Below are positions 37,927-46,448 of a DNA stretch of 64,000 bases, one piece after another. A program made the position numbers and the translations under genes. The notes beneath the pieces are model-generated. The model was given only the letters and a program-made list of their open reading frames with translations, did not search any database and was not told where the DNA came from. Position 1 is the first letter of the stretch. Every line of letters starts with the position of its first letter. Origin of the DNA: Pseudomonas anguilliseptica (GTDB lineage: Bacteria > Pseudomonadota > Gammaproteobacteria > Pseudomonadales > Pseudomonadaceae); contig NZ_FNSC01000001.1 in NCBI RefSeq assembly GCF_900105355.1, positions 3,162,001-3,226,000 on the forward strand. The letters run 5' to 3'.

Positions 37927-38619
37927 CTAGATGCCGGCGATTTCTGTGGTGCTAAGTGCACGGTACTGTCCTGGGAGTAACTGCGGGTCGAGTTGGATGG
38001 CGCCCATGCTCAGGCGGTGCAGGCCGATGACCTTGTTCTGAAAGTGGCCAAACATGCGCTTGACCTGATGGTAACGGCCTTCATGCAGGGTCAGCAGGGC
38101 GCTGTGGCTATCGAGAATGACCAGCTCAGCGGGCAGGGTGGTGAGGTCTTCGTAGGCGAAGTACAGGCCGCGGGCGAATACTTCGATGTACTCAGAAGTG
38201 ATCGGCTGTTCGGTCTCAACCCGATAGACCTTGCCCAGGCGGCTGCGCGGTTCGGTGAGGCGGCGTGACCATTGACCATCGTTGGTGAGCAGCAGCAGGC
38301 CGCTGGTATTCAGATCCAGGCGGCCGGCCAGATGCAGCTCGGATTTGTCTGGCTCATCGAGCAAATCCAGCACCGTGCGGTGTTGTTCATGCTCGGTGGC
38401 GCTAACTACGCCGATGGGTTTGTGCAGCATGAAATAACGGGCGGGTTTGCCGGCTTGCTTCAGCTCGCTATCCACCTCTATGCGACTGAACTGGCTGACT
38501 TCGCGCAGACCATCGCAGACCACTGCACCGTCAACTTGTACGCGGCCGCTGGCCAGCAGTTGGCGGGCGCTTTGGCGATTGAGCTGGGGCAGGTTGCTGA
38601 GAAAACGGTCGAGGCGCAT
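37927..38619 (-). CDS. rsuA: 16S rRNA pseudouridine(516) synthase RsuA
   Basis: 230 residues. An N-terminal S4 RNA-binding domain (MRLDRFLSNLPQLNRQSARQLLASGRVQVDG) is followed by the RsuA/RluB/E/F catalytic domain, with the catalytic Asp in GRLDLNTSGLLLLTNDG. It also has YRVE and LTLHEGRYHQVKRMF. It converts U516 of 16S rRNA to pseudouridine. It starts 2 bp after the CWC gene stop and so is the third gene of a dgc-CWC-rsuA transcription unit. Confidence 0.9.
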   Translation of the reverse strand: MRLDRFLSNLPQLNRQSARQLLASGRVQVDGAVVCDGLREVSQFSRIEVDSELKQAGKPARYFMLHKPIGVVSATEHEQHRTVLDLLDEPDKSELHLAGRLDLNTSGLLLLTNDGQWSRRLTEPRSRLGKVYRVETEQPITSEYIEVFARGLYFAYEDLTTLPAELVILDSHSALLTLHEGRYHQVKRMFGHFQNKVIGLHRLSMGAIQLDPQLLPGQYRALSTTEIAGI

Positions 38620-38621
38620 GG

Positions 38622-38837
38622 CTAATCAGCTGCTGGCTGCGTCTCGGGCGGAAAGCCCTGGGCGCAGCGTGGACACAGGCAGCTGCGGTTGCGCTGTTCG
38701 GGCGGCAGTTTGGCCAGCTGATCGGCATCGATGGGTACGCTAAAACACCAGCACTCGCTCACTGGCGCGTCGGCGCCAGCCTGGGCGCACTGGTTAAGCT
38801 GCCCACAGCAGGGGCAGCGGCTGGTGTCAGCATTCAT
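38622..38837 (-). CDS. Cysteine-rich CWC family protein
   Basis: 71 residues with cysteines spaced CPCCGQLNQC, then ECWCFSV, then CLCPRC. The central CWC and paired CxxC motifs suggest zinc binding. The family is common in proteobacteria beside rsuA and has no established function that I know of. Its ATG overlaps the stop of the diguanylate cyclase gene (ATGA), and rsuA follows after 2 bp, so all three are coupled. Confidence 0.85.
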   Translation of the reverse strand: MNADTSRCPCCGQLNQCAQAGADAPVSECWCFSVPIDADQLAKLPPEQRNRSCLCPRCAQGFPPETQPAAD

Positions 38838-40306
38838 GCAATTTCTTCACACAGGCGGTTGCGGCCGCCCTGTTTGGCCCGGTACAGGGCGCGGTCGGCG
38901 CGGGTGATCAGCTGCTCCAGCGACTCATCGGCATGCAATTGCGCCAGGCCGATGCTGGTGGTGATGCGCAGCTGCGCGCCGTTGAAGCTGATGCTGCTTT
39001 GCTCGGTTTGCTGGCGTATTTTCTCGCCCAGCTCGCGGGCCTGCTCGGGGGTGGTGTCCTTGAGCAGCAGGATAAATTCCTCGCCACCCCAGCGGCAGAT
39101 GATGTCGGACTGACGCAGGGTGCTGCGCAGGTCGCTGGCAAAGCGGCGCAGCACTTCATCACCGGCCATATGGCCATGGCTGTCGTTGAGCTGCTTGAAG
39201 TTGTCCAGGTCGAGCATCAGCGCGGACAGCGTGCTTGGGCTGCGCCGGGCTTCCTGCACGGCCTGGTTGGCCAGCAGGTCGAAACCACGGCGGTTGGGCA
39301 GTTCGGTGAGCAGGTCGGTGGTGGCCAGGGCGCTGATGCGCCGTTGATAGCGGCGCAGCACCAGGCTGACCAGGCTGATGACAATAGCGGTGACCAGCAA
39401 GCAGATCAGCAGGTTGAGGTACAGCGACTTGCGGACGCCGGCGACTGCGTCGTCTTCGTGTTTGTCGACAAACAGGTACCAGTTCAGCTCGGGGATAAAA
39501 CGCACATTGAGGAAGTGGTCGCGGCCGTGTTCCTGATACTCGAAGTCGCCGCTTTGCGGGTGCGGCAGCTTGGCCTGCAATTCTTCCAGGCCGGGGATTT
39601 CACTGAGCGACTGGCCAACCCTCGCGTCCATCGGTCCGCCGCTGGCGCCGGTGAGGACCAACCGGCCATTGGTGTCGACGAAGAACACGCTGCGCTCATA
39701 GCGCTGCTGGTAGGTGTCGATCAGTTTGACCACTGCATCCACGGTCAGGCCTACGCCGGTGGCACCGATAAAGCGCTGCTGGTAGTCGAATACCTTGTAG
39801 TTGATAAACACGGTCAGGCGGTCGTCGTTGGCCATGTCTACGTCGACATTGATCTCATAGGGCGCCTGCATATCGCGCACGCGGAAATACCAGTCATCGC
39901 GCGGCTCGTCTTCTTGCACCTGCTTGAGCACGCCCTTGGCCTGGTAGTAGGTGTGGGTTTTCTCCGAGACGAAGAAGCTGGTGACCGTGGCGTAATGCTC
40001 CTGCACCTCGCGCAGGTAGCGGGTGATCTGCTCGGGGTCCTTCTCGCCACACAGCACCCAGTCGCGCACGTAGGTGTCGCGAGACATCATCGAGGAAATC
40101 AGGATGGGCCGAACCAGGTCCTTCTGGATTTCCGAGTAGACGTTATCCGAGGTCAGCGGCAGCTCGGTGTTGATGATGCCGGCGCGGATCGAGTCCAGAG
40201 CGGTGTAATAACTGGCAAGGGAGGTGGCGAGGAAGCCACAACCGAGCAGAACCAGCAGCAACACAATCAAGGACCATTGGCGGGTCAGCGGGGATGGATG
40301 AGGCAT
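38834..40306 (-). CDS. Membrane sensor diguanylate cyclase (dCACHE-GGDEF)
   Basis: 490 residues. A first membrane helix (about 12-32) precedes a periplasmic double-CACHE-type sensor (about 35-285, with GATGVGLTVDAVVKLIDTYQQRY and FFVDTNGRLVLTGASGG). A second helix follows (about 300-320), then a GGDEF domain. The active-site motif is GGEEF, and an RQSD inhibitory site lies five residues before it, so product feedback is expected. It makes c-di-GMP in response to an extracellular ligand that cannot be named. It is the first gene of the dgc-CWC-rsuA unit, an unusual pairing with a ribosome-modifying enzyme. Confidence 0.9.
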   Translation of the reverse strand: MPHPSPLTRQWSLIVLLLVLLGCGFLATSLASYYTALDSIRAGIINTELPLTSDNVYSEIQKDLVRPILISSMMSRDTYVRDWVLCGEKDPEQITRYLREVQEHYATVTSFFVSEKTHTYYQAKGVLKQVQEDEPRDDWYFRVRDMQAPYEINVDVDMANDDRLTVFINYKVFDYQQRFIGATGVGLTVDAVVKLIDTYQQRYERSVFFVDTNGRLVLTGASGGPMDARVGQSLSEIPGLEELQAKLPHPQSGDFEYQEHGRDHFLNVRFIPELNWYLFVDKHEDDAVAGVRKSLYLNLLICLLVTAIVISLVSLVLRRYQRRISALATTDLLTELPNRRGFDLLANQAVQEARRSPSTLSALMLDLDNFKQLNDSHGHMAGDEVLRRFASDLRSTLRQSDIICRWGGEEFILLLKDTTPEQARELGEKIRQQTEQSSISFNGAQLRITTSIGLAQLHADESLEQLITRADRALYRAKQGGRNRLCEEIA

Positions 40307-40406
40307 GCAAGGCTCTGCTGGTTAAATAATCGCCGCATTGTAGCCTTCGGCACCGGCTCGCGCTGCTGAAACATGGAGCGCTGGCCGTATGGTCTCAGTC
40401 ATGTGC

Positions 40407-40523
40407 AAGGGGCTTTAGCCGCGACTGACCGCTAACGTGTTGGCAGCGCATAGGGTGGATGACGCTTTTCTCATCCACCATCAGGCCGCAGTTGGTGGAT
40501 GGGTGAAGCGTCATCCACCCTAC
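40407..40523. repeat. Half REP followed by a long palindrome
   Basis: 40407-40426 contains GGGGCTTTAGCCGCGAC, one arm of the REP family seen at 20810 and 41799. 40451-40523 is a separate palindrome whose arms TAGGGTGGATGACGC and GCGTCATCCACCCTA are inverted complements. Both lie between the carboxylase remnant and the diguanylate cyclase gene. Confidence 0.7.
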
Positions 40524-40525
40524 CT

Positions 40526-43031
40526 CTACTGAGCCTCTTCCAGCACCACTACACGCTGCCCTGCGCGTACCGGCGAGCCGGGCTGCACCCGTACCTCGCG
40601 CACCGTTCCGGCGACAGGGGCGAGCAGAGGGATTTCCATCTTCATCGACTCAAGAATCACCAGCACGTCGCCGGCTTTCACTGAGCTGCCTGCCTCGACC
40701 TGCACCTGCCAGAGGTTGCCGGCGATATGGCTGTCGATACTGTGCTGGCCGGCGCCGAGCGGCGCGTCATCGCCCAGTTCAGGAGCCACCTCTTCACTGT
40801 CGAAATGCGCCTGGCCGGATTCGATCCAGCGCTGGCGTTCGGCGTCGAAGGCGGCGCGTTGCTGGCTGCGGAAGGAGTCGATACCTTCGGCTTCCTTGGC
40901 GAGGAAGTCCTGATAGTCGGCCAGGGCCAGCTCGCTGTCCTCGATGCGCAGATCAAAGCGGCCGAGCGGGAAGTCGCGGCGGATCTGCAACAGCTCGTCC
41001 GCCGATACCGGGTAGAAGCGGATCTGGTCGAAGAAACGCAGCAGCCAGGGCTTGCCGTGGAAGGCTTTGAGGTCGCGGTAGCGGTTCCACATCTGCAGGG
41101 TGCGGCCGACGAACTGGTAGCCGCCGGGGCCTTCCATGCCATACACGCACATGTAGGCGCCGCCGATGCCCACCGAGTTCTCGGCGGTCCAGGTGCGCGC
41201 CGGGTTGTACTTGGTGGTGACCAGGCGATGGCGCGGGTCGAGCGGGGTGGCCATCGGCGCACCGAGGTAGACGTCGCCCAGGCCCATCACCAGGTAGCTG
41301 GCGTCGAACACGGTCTTGTAGACCTCATCCAGGTTGGGCAGGTCGTTTATGCGGCGGATAAATTCCAGGTTGCTTGGGCACCAGGGCGCGTCCTTGCGCA
41401 CCGTGGTCATGTACTTGTCGATGGCCAGTTGGCAGGCCGGGTCGTCCCAGGACAGCGGCAGATGGACGATGCGTGACGGTACGCGCAGGTCCTGCGAGGC
41501 GCACACCGCATCCCACTCTCCGACGACGGTATCGAGCAGTTGCTGCAGTGGAAGGGTTTCCGGCTGGTAGTGCACCTGCAGCGAGCGAATGCCTGGCGTC
41601 AGGTCGATCACACCGCTGAGGTTTTTCGCTTCAAGCGCCTGCATCAGCGCATGGCCGCGGAAACGCAGCACCAGGTCCAGCTCCGGCTGGCCGATTTCCA
41701 ACAGCAGATGGGTGTCGCCGGAGAGGCGCGCCACCAGGCGTTTGTCGTCCTGGCCGATGTCGAGGACGATGGGCGAGGTGAGGGAGGTCGTGGCTTTTGT
41801 GGGAGGGGCTTTAGCCGCGACATCAGTGCTGCTTGGGTCGCGGCTAAAGCCCCTCCCACAGAGATCGGCGCACTCGAGATTTTTCGTTCTGGCCAGTTGC
41901 CGTGCGACTTCGATGCTTACGGGCATGAAACGCAGCTTGTCACCAGCCTTGAGTTGCCCCAGTTGCCACAGGTCCGCCTCGATAATGGTCACCGGGCAGG
42001 CGAAGCCGCCCAGGCTCGGGCCGTCCGGGCCGAGGATCACCGGCATGTCGCCGGTAAAGTCCACGGCTCCAATCGCGTACGGATTGTCGTGGATATTCGA
42101 CGGGTGCAGGCCGGCTTCACCGCCGCTGTCGCGCACCCACTCCGGTTTCGGGCCGATCAGGCGCACGCCGGTGCGGCTGGAGTTGAAGTGCACTTCCCAG
42201 TCGGTGGCGAGGAAGCGGTCGATATAGGCCGGGGTGAAGTATTCCGGCGCGCCGTGCGGGCCGTAGATCACGCGAATTTCGCGCACGGCGGGCAGGGCGG
42301 TGCACAGCGCGGCGGGCAGTTGCGCGCCGTTGCTCGTATTGCCGAGAGGTGGAATGTGCAGCACATCGCCGGCGGGCAGGGCGCGGCCGCCGTGCCCGCC
42401 GAACTGGCCGAGGGTGAAGGTGCTTTTCGAGCCCAGGTACTCGGGCACCTGCAGGCCGCCGCGCAGGGTGAGATAGGAACGCGCACCTGAGCCGGCGATG
42501 GTGCCGAGGCTCAGGGTGCTGCCGGCCTTGATCAGCAGCGCGGTATTCATCGGCTGTGCAACGCCATCCACGCTCAGCGGAATCGCCGCGCCGGTCACCG
42601 CCACCACCGCATCGGTGTTGAAGCGCAGCAGCGGGCCGCTCATGGTGATTTCCAGGCCGGCGGCGCCTTCCGCGTTGCCCAGCAGGCGGTTACCCAGGCG
42701 CAGGGCACGGTCGTCCATCGGGCCGGACGGTGGCACGCCGACCGCCCAGTAGCCGAGGCGGCCGGGGAAGTCCTGCACCGTGGTCTGGGTGCCGGCGGAC
42801 AGCACCTCGAAGGTGTTCGCCTGGTAGACCAGGCCTTCCAGGCAGCGGGTCCAGGGCGAGCCGCTGGCGAAGGGCGTGTCGACCAGGATCTGCCGCAGGT
42901 ACTGGCTGTTGGTTTCCACGCCGTACAGCAGGGTGTCGGCCAGGGCCTGGTTCAGCGCGGCGCTGGCTTCTTCGCGGGTTGGCTGCCAGGTGATGACCTT
43001 GGCGATCATCGGGTCGAAGTAGGGCGGAACC
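40526..43031 (-). pseudogene. Guanidine/urea carboxylase, N-terminal third deleted
   Basis: About 835 codons remain in frame from GVPPYFDPMIAKVITW to the stop. The order is the tail of biotin carboxylase, the AHS2-type half (VQDFPGRLGYWAVGVPPSGPMDDRALRLGN), the AHS1-type half (RLSGDTHLLLEIGQPELDLVLRF) and a biotinyl domain with the biotinylation motif ESMKMEI. The full enzyme has about 1200 residues, so roughly 400 residues carrying the ATP-grasp carboxylase are missing. They are replaced by a partial IS630 copy. A REP palindrome also lies inside the frame (41799-41859). The guanidine-I riboswitch upstream indicates that the substrate was guanidine, as now established for many enzymes once called urea carboxylases. 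The partial ORF could still make a non-functional fragment. Confidence 0.85.
41799..41859. repeat. REP palindrome inserted in frame within the carboxylase
   Basis: The arms 41799-41821 and 41837-41859 (GTGGGAGGGGCTTTAGCCGC...) are perfect 23-bp inverted repeats with a 15-nt loop. Read in the carboxylase frame they add CGRGFSRDP...VAAKAPPTK between the AHS2 and AHS1 halves without a stop. This is the same family as 20810-20867. Confidence 0.9.
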
Positions 43032-43393
43032 CCTTGATCTTCGCTTCGTTGAGCTTGCGAGGCGCTCCACTGCGCCGCAGGTCACTCAGCCCCTCCAGAC
43101 CGGTCTCCTGGTAGCGTTTACGCCATTTGAAGACCACTGGCGCAGAGACTTGCAGCTGCTCGCTGATCTCCTTGGGCGTGAGACCGTTGGCCAGCAGCAA
43201 CAGAATTCTGGCCCGCTGGCCGATGCTCTGAGGCAGCGATCCCATGCGTAACCAGCCTTGCAGCATGTCGGCATCACTGGGACTCAAGAAGAATGGGGCT
43301 GCTGGCCGGGCCATATGGGAGCTCAATTCATGACGATAGAGCGCGCAGTATACTGGCCCGGCATTGGATTAACGAATTTTACAGACAGTTCAC
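43032..43393 (-). mobile_element. IS630-family element, copy B (partial, 362 bp)
   Basis: Only the transposase-start end survives: the right terminus GTGAACTGTCTGT (inverted) with TA at 43394-43395, and the first 98 codons of the transposase. It is identical there to copies A and C. The internal break at 43032 joins directly to carboxylase sequence, so the other IS end and the DNA between were deleted. The scar marks the loss of the 5' part of the guanidine carboxylase and of the genes upstream of it. Confidence 0.92.
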
Positions 43394-43456
43394 TAGGGTT
43401 GTGCGCCCTGGCGGTGCGTGGCGGTGCCCGTGTGCTGCATTGCGGGGCGCTGCGCG

Positions 43457-44533
43457 TTACAGATTTTTCTCGGCGGCCATTTGCATATAGCTGCCATCGA
43501 AACGCAGCAGGATGTTGTCGGCATTGCCCAGGCTACGTTCACCACTGAAGGCGATACCCAGCTTGTCCAGGCCCTTGCCGTCGTTTCCGAGCAGCTTCTG
43601 CTGGTCGGCGAACTGGGCGACCCGCTGCATCAACTCGGGCATCTTGTTGGCGCGGGCAAAGGCCAGGGCGTAACGCGGCGAGTAGAACGAGCGCAGGGTG
43701 TCGAGTTGCTGGCTGAAATCTTCCGGCGTGGTGCCGGCGGCGCTGGCCATCTTGGCTCGCGCAGTTCTCCCCGCATCGGTGGGCATGCCCATCAGGCGCT
43801 GGGTTTCGAACCAGGCGCCGGTCAGCGCCTTACCCAGTTCCGGGTGGGCGGCGAGGACCTTGCTGTTGACCACGGTGAGGTCGACGATCTCGCCGGGAAT
43901 CAGGTTGGAGCTGAATACCTGGCTGACCTGGGTCTGCTGCTTGATCTTGGCCAGGATTGGGTTCCAGGTGATTACCGCATCGCCCTGGCCGGCGAGAAAG
44001 GCCTCGGCAATCTGCGTGTCCGACACGTGCTCAATGGTCACATCCGCAGGCGTGAGCAGGGCCCATTCCAGGGCGCGGCTGAGCAGGTAGTGCGACACCG
44101 AGTTCTCCAGCAGCAGCACGGTCTTGCCCTTGAGGTCTTTCAGCGTCAGGCCCGGGCCACGCAGCAGAATGGCATCGGCGCCGTTGGAGAAGTCACCGAT
44201 GATCAGCGCGGTGGAGTCCACGCCGGCAGCGGCTGGGATGGTCAGCGCATCCATATTGGTCATCGAGCAGGCATCGAACTCACCGGCGCTGTAACGCTCG
44301 ATGGAGCCGACGTAATCCGGCACCTCGCTGACGTCGACGCGGATGCCGTACTGCTCGGCCCACTTGTTGACGATGCCTTCGCTGGCGGCATAGCCCCAGG
44401 GCATCCAGCCGGCGAAGATCGACCAGCACAGCTTGAAGGTTTTCGGCTCACTCGCAGCATGGGCCGGTTGCAGCAGCAGGGCGGCGAGCAGGCAGGTGGC
44501 AGTCAGGCGGGCGAGCAGGGTGCGTAGGGGCAT
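43457..44533 (-). CDS. Guanidine/urea ABC transporter substrate-binding protein
   Basis: 358 residues with a signal peptide (LLLQPAHAA|SEP) and a NrtA/TauA-like fold. The opening FKLCWSIFAGWMPWGYAAS and DVSEVPDYVGSIERYSAGEFDACSMTNMDAL are typical of the binding protein encoded with urea-carboxylase-type genes. A guanidine-I riboswitch lies 54 bp upstream, so guanidine is the likely ligand. The permease, ATPase and carboxyguanidine deiminase subunits that normally follow are absent: 60 bp after the stop comes an IS630 scar. The transporter is therefore incomplete unless parts lie elsewhere. The start ATG 44533 has only a weak ribosome site. Confidence 0.85.
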   Translation of the reverse strand: MPLRTLLARLTATCLLAALLLQPAHAASEPKTFKLCWSIFAGWMPWGYAASEGIVNKWAEQYGIRVDVSEVPDYVGSIERYSAGEFDACSMTNMDALTIPAAAGVDSTALIIGDFSNGADAILLRGPGLTLKDLKGKTVLLLENSVSHYLLSRALEWALLTPADVTIEHVSDTQIAEAFLAGQGDAVITWNPILAKIKQQTQVSQVFSSNLIPGEIVDLTVVNSKVLAAHPELGKALTGAWFETQRLMGMPTDAGRTARAKMASAAGTTPEDFSQQLDTLRSFYSPRYALAFARANKMPELMQRVAQFADQQKLLGNDGKGLDKLGIAFSGERSLGNADNILLRFDGSYMQMAAEKNL

Positions 44534-44587
44534 GGGTAACTTCGGGTCAGTCAGCGGGAACAGGAAAGCGAACAGCGGTGCTGTGCG

Positions 44588-44706
44588 TTCTCCCGGGCTT
44601 TTATCCCGCCGTGTAACCCCATGGCCGTGGCCACTGCTTGAGGTCGTCGACTCTCGGACCAGCCATTCGCTGCAGGCTTGCTCAGCGAACCGGAACCCTA
44701 GTCGAC
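44588..44706 (-). promoter_or_regulatory. Guanidine-I (ykkC) riboswitch
   Basis: On the minus strand the conserved elements follow in order: CTAGGGTTCCG (44701-44691), CTGGTCCGAGAG (44662-44651), then ACGGCGGGATAAAAGCCCGG and GAGA (44613-44590). These are the hallmark segments of the guanidine-I aptamer. The riboswitch sits directly upstream of the binding-protein gene of the guanidine operon. Guanidine-I riboswitches turn on carboxylase, transporter and exporter genes when guanidine binds. The aptamer looks complete; an expression platform was not resolved. Confidence 0.92.
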
Positions 44707-44959
44707 CATTGCAGATTGTCTGGCTGCAAGCTGCTTGCCGCTGTACGCATTTCCTTTATGCGCAGAACGCTAAGCGAGGACTGTGCCAGGTTGGCCTGTG
44801 TAAGCCGAAGCGAAGGCAGTATCAGTGCTGAGATAATTTGTCATGAAATCTGCAGAGCAGGCGCTGCGCACTGGATGGCCTGCGCCGTTGTCTATTCATT
44901 GGTAGCAATCCCTGGCAGCGACAACGGTCGTTGCCGCATCCGCGGTCGAGGAGGCCGCC

Positions 44960-45406
44960 ATGTCATACAAATCCATGCTGCTGGCGTTGTTGGTTTTGAC
45001 TTTAAGCGGTTGCGCGGTCTATGGCGGCGGTAGTGGTTATGGCCACCGTGGTTATGATCGCGGCCATTTGAATACCTACTATCAGGTACAGCGCTACCCG
45101 GTTTGTGTGGTGCCGCAGCCGCAACGCTACAAGGCTTACCAGCATGACGGGCGACGCTACGATGATCACCGTCACCCATCGCGCTATTACGTGCCGGCCC
45201 CGCAGCCGCGCCATTACCAAACGCACAAATACCAGAAGCGCCATGATTACCGCGTTGTGCAACCGCAGGCTGGCTGGGATGGCCGCCGTGACCATTACCG
45301 CGACCATCAGCAGCGCGCGCAGCGTCATGATGCCCAATGGGGCGGAGAGCGCCGAGGTGGTGATCGACGCGATGATCGTAAGGGTTGGGAGCGGCAGCGC
45401 AACTGA
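44960..45406 (+). CDS. Small basic His/Arg/Tyr-rich lipoprotein
   Basis: 148 residues. The signal peptide ends in a lipobox LTLSGC (Cys18), so the mature protein is probably a lipoprotein. The rest is low-complexity and rich in His, Arg, Tyr, Gln and Gly: YGHRGYDRGH, DDHRHPSRYY and GGERRGGDRRDDRKGW. No domain was recognised. The charge suggests binding to an anionic surface or to metals, but that is speculative. GAGGAGG lies just before the ATG. It faces the LysR gene convergently. Confidence 0.7.
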   Translation: MSYKSMLLALLVLTLSGCAVYGGGSGYGHRGYDRGHLNTYYQVQRYPVCVVPQPQRYKAYQHDGRRYDDHRHPSRYYVPAPQPRHYQTHKYQKRHDYRVVQPQAGWDGRRDHYRDHQQRAQRHDAQWGGERRGGDRRDDRKGWERQRN

Positions 45407-45424
45407 CCACTATTCCCAGATGCG

Positions 45425-46351
45425 CTACGAATTCGGCTCGCCTTCAAGCTGACGGCCGAAGAGTCGATCTTCGGCCAGTATCTCTTCCCGCATGGCCTGC
45501 GCCGCTGGAGACAGACTATGCCCCGCGCGGCTGATCAGGGCGTAGGCGGATTGCTCGGTCAACGCACCTGCTTCCAGCGGCAGCCGGGCCAGGCGTCCGG
45601 TCTGGATATCCTCAGCCACCACATCCCAGGGCGCCATGCTTAGCACGTCGCTGTCGGCCACCAGAGCTTTGAGCACCATAAAGTTGTCGCACTGAATACT
45701 CAGCGGCTGTTCGCGGTCGCTGAGTGTGCGCAGGTTCTGCTCGACCGCCTGCGGTAGCTGGGTTCCGGCAATGGGGTAGTCGAGCAGATCGTGCATACGC
45801 AGCGTCGGTTGCTCCAACAGTGGGTGCCCTGGGCGGCAGAACAGTACGCCGCTGTGGCGGTGCAGTGGCTCGATGCACAGCGTGGGGTCATCAAGCAGCT
45901 CGCGGCTATCGGCGACAAACAACTCCAGGGCGTCATCCAGCAGGCTGCTGCGCAGTTCCAGCCAGTTGCCAATCTGCAGATTGATCCGCACCCGTGGGTA
46001 ACGCTGCGCCATGCGTCCCAGCGCTCGTGGCACCAGGCGCGCGGCCGGGTAGGGACCGGTGCCCAGACGCAGTTCACCGGTTTGCAGATTACCCAGCTGG
46101 CTGACGGCATTCTTCAGCGCGCGGCTGCCGGCCAGCAGGCGTTGGGCATGTTCGAGCACCAGCTGGCCGTGGGTAGTCAGGCTGATACCGCGGCTGTGTC
46201 GGTCGACCAGGTTGCAGCCGAGGCTGGCTTCCAGCGCCTGGATGTTACGGCTTAGGGCTGGCTGACTGAGGTGCACGGCTTCGGCGGCGCGGGCGAAATG
46301 GCCGTGTTCGGCGAGGGCGACAAAGTGGCGGAGCTGGCGAAGGTCGTTCAT
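45425..46351 (-). CDS. LysR-family regulator beside the alkylsulfatase
   Basis: 308 residues with an N-terminal winged helix-turn-helix (FVALAEHGHFARAAEAVHLSQPALSRNIQALEASLG) and a C-terminal LysR ligand-binding domain. It diverges from the alkylsulfatase gene with 97 bp between the starts. In Pseudomonas the LysR protein SdsB activates the adjacent sdsA alkylsulfatase, so the same role is likely here. The inducer is inferred only. Confidence 0.88.
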   Translation of the reverse strand: MNDLRQLRHFVALAEHGHFARAAEAVHLSQPALSRNIQALEASLGCNLVDRHSRGISLTTHGQLVLEHAQRLLAGSRALKNAVSQLGNLQTGELRLGTGPYPAARLVPRALGRMAQRYPRVRINLQIGNWLELRSSLLDDALELFVADSRELLDDPTLCIEPLHRHSGVLFCRPGHPLLEQPTLRMHDLLDYPIAGTQLPQAVEQNLRTLSDREQPLSIQCDNFMVLKALVADSDVLSMAPWDVVAEDIQTGRLARLPLEAGALTEQSAYALISRAGHSLSPAAQAMREEILAEDRLFGRQLEGEPNS

Positions 46352-46448
46352 GCCTGTAATGCATCGCTATTGAGTTTGGAATGCATTGGAATTATTGACT
46401 TCGTTTGGCCAATCTTCCAGCACTGTCAATAACAATGAGCGCCTTCGC

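Noticed and set aside
38933..40369. 478-codon plus-strand frame over the diguanylate cyclase
   Set aside because: Antisense shadow of a GGDEF protein with an intact active site.
30124..43400. An intact tRNA-Leu gene at the other end of the island
   Set aside because: No second copy of the CCCGGGCACCA end with cloverleaf sequence was found in the window.
43457..44533. Calling the binding protein a nitrate or taurine receptor
   Set aside because: The fold is shared, but the guanidine-I riboswitch and the carboxylase remnant downstream favour guanidine.
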